Origin: Diphasiastrum complanatum
Taxonomy: Eukaryota; Streptophyta; Lycopodiopsida; Lycopodiales; Lycopodiaceae
Length of the DNA stretch: 64,000 nt
Direction: 5' to 3'
Assembly: GCA_029204225.1 (NCBI GenBank)
Contig: CM055094.1
Coordinates: 15,130,928 to 15,194,927, forward strand
Both the position numbers and the translations under genes were made by a program. Numbering within the stretch: position 1 is the stretch's first letter; each line of letters opens with the position of its first letter. The notes beneath the pieces are model-generated. The model saw only the letters and a program-made list of their open reading frames with translations, searched no databases and was not told the DNA's origin. Shown piece after piece: positions 63,026 through 64,000 of the stretch.

Positions 63026-64000
63026 ATTTGAAATTGAAGTCTTCAGAGCCGCTGATTATGCGCCTTCATATTTTTCTCATTTTTGAGTCATCATTCTTGA
63101 AGGCATATATGCTATCATTTTTTGGGACATTGCTTAAGTAGCCCAAGGTTGCATGTCCTCACTAAGGCTTTTTTACAATGGCAAATCAATGGCAATTCTT
63201 TCCATTTTATTCTGTTGGAAGTCTCACCAAGGCTACCAAAATAATGGCCAGTTGTGTGCTTCTCCTCTACTGAACACGTTTGACTGGCAACCAAATTTTT
63301 TCGGTATTCTGGCCGGCAAGGAGGAAGTCCCACATAACCTGGTAGAGAATTTAGAGAAAATTTGCATGTATGACAGGCCCTTGAATTAGATAAATGGTGG
63401 TGACAGATTTCAATCTTCTTAACTTAGAGGTCAAGTATTCGAACCTCCGACTTTTTTTTCCAATGATGCCGTTGCCTACTGTCATTAAAATTTGTAAGAG
63501 CAATAATCTACATATGACAATACTCTTCCTGTTGTATATTAAACATATATCTATCCTTTTTTGCTTTTTTGTCATGAGATGATATTTTCTGTGCTTTGAT
63601 TGCACTCATTTTACATACTTTTTCAATGGCATCGGGTGTGCACATACTTGCTGATAATACCTGATAAAAGCTGAATCAGCACAATTTTGTCAAAATGTAC
63701 AGAATATAAGATAAAGGTAAGTAGATACACATGCCGAGAGAATGTCAGTGGTGACAGACAAAACACTTATTGTGCATTTTGATTGGGCATTGGGCCACGT
63801 GTACTTTATAGTTTTGACCATCTCCAATCAACCAAATTTCATGGATGGACATTTATGTTTTAATATATTCCATAACAAATGTTCTTGAAAGTTAATATAT
63901 ATCGTGGCTGTTTGCTTCTCATAAAATGGGTGAATTGATGCAGCCTTGAGAATGAAAAGCTTGAAAAGCTAGGGTTTCAGGGAGGAACGAGAGAGAGAGA
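63026..64000 (+). other. PDCD2 3' UTR and downstream DNA
   Basis: No further gene recognised. The window ends in a short GA repeat. Short open frames at 63115-63605 lack domains. Confidence 0.5.

Overview
The window is nuclear DNA of a land plant, most likely a vascular plant with a large, repeat-rich genome. The evidence is two plant-type host genes with GT-AG introns (a mitochondrial gamma carbonic anhydrase exon and a PDCD2-family gene), a proline-rich extensin-like wall protein, copia and gypsy elements primed by initiator-Met tRNA (TGGTATCAGAGC sites), hAT elements and many long (GA)n/(CT)n tracts. I cannot place the clade from sequence alone.

Layout. 0-5.2 kb: a complete but broken eight-exon hAT (DUF659) transposase on the minus strand, then CT/CA microsatellites. 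6.7-7.0 kb: the last coding exon of a gamma carbonic anhydrase, with no other exon in the window. 7.5-8.0 kb: a short non-autonomous element with an 8-bp target duplication. 8.8-11.3 kb: remains of a second hAT element. 12.6-15.7 kb: a decayed minus-strand copia element with its LTR. 15.7-21.7 kb: anonymous AT-rich DNA. 21.7-23.3 kb: the 3' end of a copia element. 24.5-25.4 kb: the extensin-like gene. 26.6-33.0 kb: an LTR, a copia gag-RT deletion derivative and a separate copia protease/integrase fragment. 33-39 kb: anonymous DNA with a dispersed palindrome family and a degenerate gag. 39.07-41.01 kb: a complete short non-autonomous LTR element with 274-bp LTRs and a 5-bp target duplication. 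41.4-49.6 kb: nested copia and gypsy fragments. 51.8-53.8 kb: an intron-containing, decayed Crypton-like (DUF3504-type) tyrosine recombinase on the minus strand. 54.8-55.0 kb: a perfect 50-bp inverted repeat. 55.3-63.0 kb: a complete eight-exon PDCD2 gene whose 4.5-kb intron 6 holds a gypsy pol remnant and a hAT fragment, both in antisense.

The host genes look intact as far as visible, while almost every mobile-element gene carries stops, frameshifts or deletions. The best candidate for something little described is the Crypton-like recombinase. Its exons splice into one reading order that keeps an R, H-x-x-R and Y recombinase signature, a gene type I know mainly from fungi, stramenopiles and animals. 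The host genes show no operon-like link to each other. The window reads as a few genes embedded in layered transposon debris.
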